In this document: one piece after another, positions 21,788 to 23,287 of the stretch
How the letters are laid out: each line of letters starts with the position of its first letter
Position numbering within the stretch: the stretch's first letter is position 1
DNA from: Alphaproteobacteria bacterium UBA3637
GTDB lineage: Bacteria; Pseudomonadota; Alphaproteobacteria; CAAHEQ01; UBA3637
Direction of reading: 5' to 3'
NCBI GenBank assembly: GCA_002373615.1
Contig: DFKU01000038.1
Span: forward strand, 9,294-32,580
DNA length: 23,287 bases
Notes under the pieces: model-generated
The model's input: the letters and a program-made list of their open reading frames with translations, nothing else
What the model was told of the DNA's origin: nothing
The model's database searches: none
Translations under genes and position numbers: made by a program

Positions 21788-21816
21788 AGTTTATACCGAA
21801 TTAAGACAAAATGCAA
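21788..21816 (-). promoter_or_regulatory. Promoter of the outer-membrane barrel and mscL
   Basis: On the minus strand, TTGCAT (21811-21816), a 17-bp spacer and TAAACT (21788-21793). An overlapping TATAAA could serve instead with a 15-bp spacer. It begins at the end of the preceding terminator's T-run. Confidence 0.45.
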
Positions 21817-21843
21817 GCAAAAAAGCACCCTTTCAGGTGCTTT
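21816..21843 (-). terminator. Terminator of the third Cys-rich gene
   Basis: AAAGCACC (21822-21829) pairs with GGTGCTTT (21836-21843), loop of six bases. On the minus strand the stem runs into a T-run ending near 21818. Confidence 0.85.
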
Positions 21844-21875
21844 ATGCTTAGTTTCAAAAAAGAAGCAACAAAGAG

Positions 21876-23287
21876 CTAGTCTATCTTTGTTTTCTTAGTG
21901 TAATTGACACAAGTTAAAACCGCTCCATCATCATCTTTTGTATGATCTTCATGTGTCACGATCAAACTTGTTTTGGAAGTTGTTGAAGCTGTAAAGATAG
22001 CCGGATAACTGTTTTTGGGATACGTTTTAGTTTCTCCATTAAAGTTTACATATACAACAGTTTCATCATATGCAGCACCATCACCATGACATGTATCACT
22101 CCCGTGTGTCATAGACGGTTTTAAAGAAACCTCCACTGTTACATTTGCTGGAATAGACCAACTTACAGGCCCCTTTACATTATTACAATGGTCTTCTTTC
22201 TTGCGACATTTTGAACAAATACGTGTACATCCTAAAGAAACTTTTTCCATACAATAACCACTTTTTATGTTACCTGAACAACATTTCTTTACGCCATTTA
22301 CCGTATATATTTGTTCCGCTTTGCAGCACTTGTTATCGACCGCTTGTTCTCCCGTTTTACAGCAGCCATTTCCGTTGACACGATTTGCAGGGCAACAACC
22401 ATACTTTGTGTTTTCACCTGCCTTATAGCCCGTGAATAAGGCATTAGCCAAATTCTCTGTAACTAATTTTTGATCAGGTTCACAACAATCCCCTTGTATT
22501 TTCCCCTGACCATTACTACTGCTTGCTTTTCTGTAATACAGACGAGTTCCTTCGGTACATTCTAGGGCATCTTCACATTTCTTTGACAGACTGTTCCAAG
22601 TTTGGTTTTGTGGACAACATTCCGCACCTATTTCAGGGTTTCCATGATAACCCTCTGGGCAGCATTGTTTTAAAACCTGACCAGGAAAATCGCTGTGTTT
22701 ATACTCTTGAATACGATCTTTTGGACAACATTCAAATCTATTTTGAGATGATCCACCATATTCATTTGAGGTTTCTCTATCCGCAAGATAACCAATAAAG
22801 AGTGGGGAGGAATCGCGACAATCATTGTGTCTTATTATTTCATCCTTACAACAATATTCTTCGCCATGACGTCCTTTATTGCTTAAAGTCATACCTCCAT
22901 GTTCCCACATCTGTACACCACCAGAGGATAGACAAGCTTGTTGTTGACAGCGCTTATTTGTTTCATCCCATGTTTGGTCCTCTGGGCAAGGTCCACAAGT
23001 CCATGTTGAACTTGCACTTGCGTTGTCGCACACTGGATTGACCGTTGTTGGGCAAGCCCCTGTTCCCTTACCGTTATCCACCAAACATTCAACACACTTC
23101 TTTAATGTTGTGGAATAATAGGGCTTATCCGCTGGGCAGCCACAGGTTTTATCGGCTTTACATACTTGATTCCCGGCACAATCCGTGTCCGCCATGCATT
23201 CCACACAGTTTTCACCATCCCAAATGGGCTTATTCGCCGGGCAGCATCCCCGTTGAACTTCTGTTCCCTTCTTCACTGAGTATGGTA
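21876..23287 (-). CDS. Cys-rich surface protein, 5' end outside the window
   Basis: The frame is open to the window edge (codons for Pro-Tyr-Ser lie before the first GTG at 23276), so the true start is missing and the gene is partial. About 468 residues are visible with more than 40 cysteines, many as CC pairs: CCPANKPIWDGENC, CCPKDR, CCPEGYHGN, CCPQNQTWNS, CCPANRVNG. The CPA(N/D)KP and TDCAGNQVCKADKTC modules match the C-terminal region of prepilin protein B. The last ~100 residues drop most cysteines and look like a beta-sandwich (VTVEVSLKP, ETVVYVNFNGETKTYP, TSLIVTHE). By analogy with genes A and B the missing part may hold a prepilin N-terminus; that is inference. A strong terminator follows. 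Confidence 0.8.
   Translation of the reverse strand, partial: PYSVKKGTEVQRGCCPANKPIWDGENCVECMADTDCAGNQVCKADKTCGCPADKPYYSTTLKKCVECLVDNGKGTGACPTTVNPVCDNASASSTWTCGPCPEDQTWDETNKRCQQQACLSSGGVQMWEHGGMTLSNKGRHGEEYCCKDEIIRHNDCRDSSPLFIGYLADRETSNEYGGSSQNRFECCPKDRIQEYKHSDFPGQVLKQCCPEGYHGNPEIGAECCPQNQTWNSLSKKCEDALECTEGTRLYYRKASSSNGQGKIQGDCCEPDQKLVTENLANALFTGYKAGENTKYGCCPANRVNGNGCCKTGEQAVDNKCCKAEQIYTVNGVKKCCSGNIKSGYCMEKVSLGCTRICSKCRKKEDHCNNVKGPVSWSIPANVTVEVSLKPSMTHGSDTCHGDGAAYDETVVYVNFNGETKTYPKNSYPAIFTASTTSKTSLIVTHEDHTKDDDGAVLTCVNYTKKTKID

Overview
The window comes from the chromosome of an AT-rich alphaproteobacterium. Three things point there: the gene order rpoZ-rsh-acpS, the ybaB-recR pair, and prepilins whose N-terminal helix begins RSM(V/I)EMLGVLAVMGVLS. 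I know this prepilin style mainly from uncultured, gut-associated Alphaproteobacteria, so placement below class level is inference. kdsB and a predicted outer-membrane barrel show a Gram-negative envelope.

Layout. 1-816: the 3' end of a tRNA (possibly Pro) and an unrecognised 253-residue protein. 834-2161: an AT-rich membrane acyltransferase gene lying between two imperfect 32-bp direct repeats. 2164-3861: a 40-residue membrane protein with a strong ribosome site, xth, and a divergent secreted protein with an HExxH motif. 3932-4845: ybaB-recR. 4960-6331 (minus): prepilin-like gene A behind a structured RNA leader. 6456-15759 (minus): a long, tightly packed run metG, pyrD-like, kdsB, an ATPase-receiver-phosphatase regulator, rsmE, a secreted protein, an M16 peptidase and rnhB, with an internal promoter before the secreted protein. 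15900-18818 (plus): rpoZ, rsh, acpS. 18822-20384: prepilin-like gene B behind a second copy of the structured leader. 20449-21754 (minus): an outer-membrane barrel and mscL. 21876-23287 (minus): the 3' part of a third Cys-rich protein, cut by the window edge.

The most unusual content concerns the two prepilin-like genes. Each has its own promoter (TTGCAW-N17-TAWGMT), then a leader of about 200 nt with the same plan in both copies: an 11-12 bp closing helix whose sequence changes on both strands together, internal hairpins, a shared core, and a hairpin plus T-run just before the gene. Gene B also carries two palindromic interspersed repeats inserted in frame into its leader peptide, the part a prepilin peptidase would remove. 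Gene A ends in a possible C-type-lectin-like domain whose last codons are almost all C- or G-ending, unlike the rest of the gene, which recalls the variable region of a diversity-generating retroelement target. Together they look like a family of surface-exposed, variable pilin-like proteins under a shared RNA-level control.

Recognisable promoters mostly have a TTGC-type -35 with an exact 17-bp spacer. Two of them (acyltransferase, HExxH protein) place the transcription start at the start codon, and both genes lack a Shine-Dalgarno sequence, so leaderless mRNAs are likely. All functional statements rest on reading motifs by eye; no search was run.
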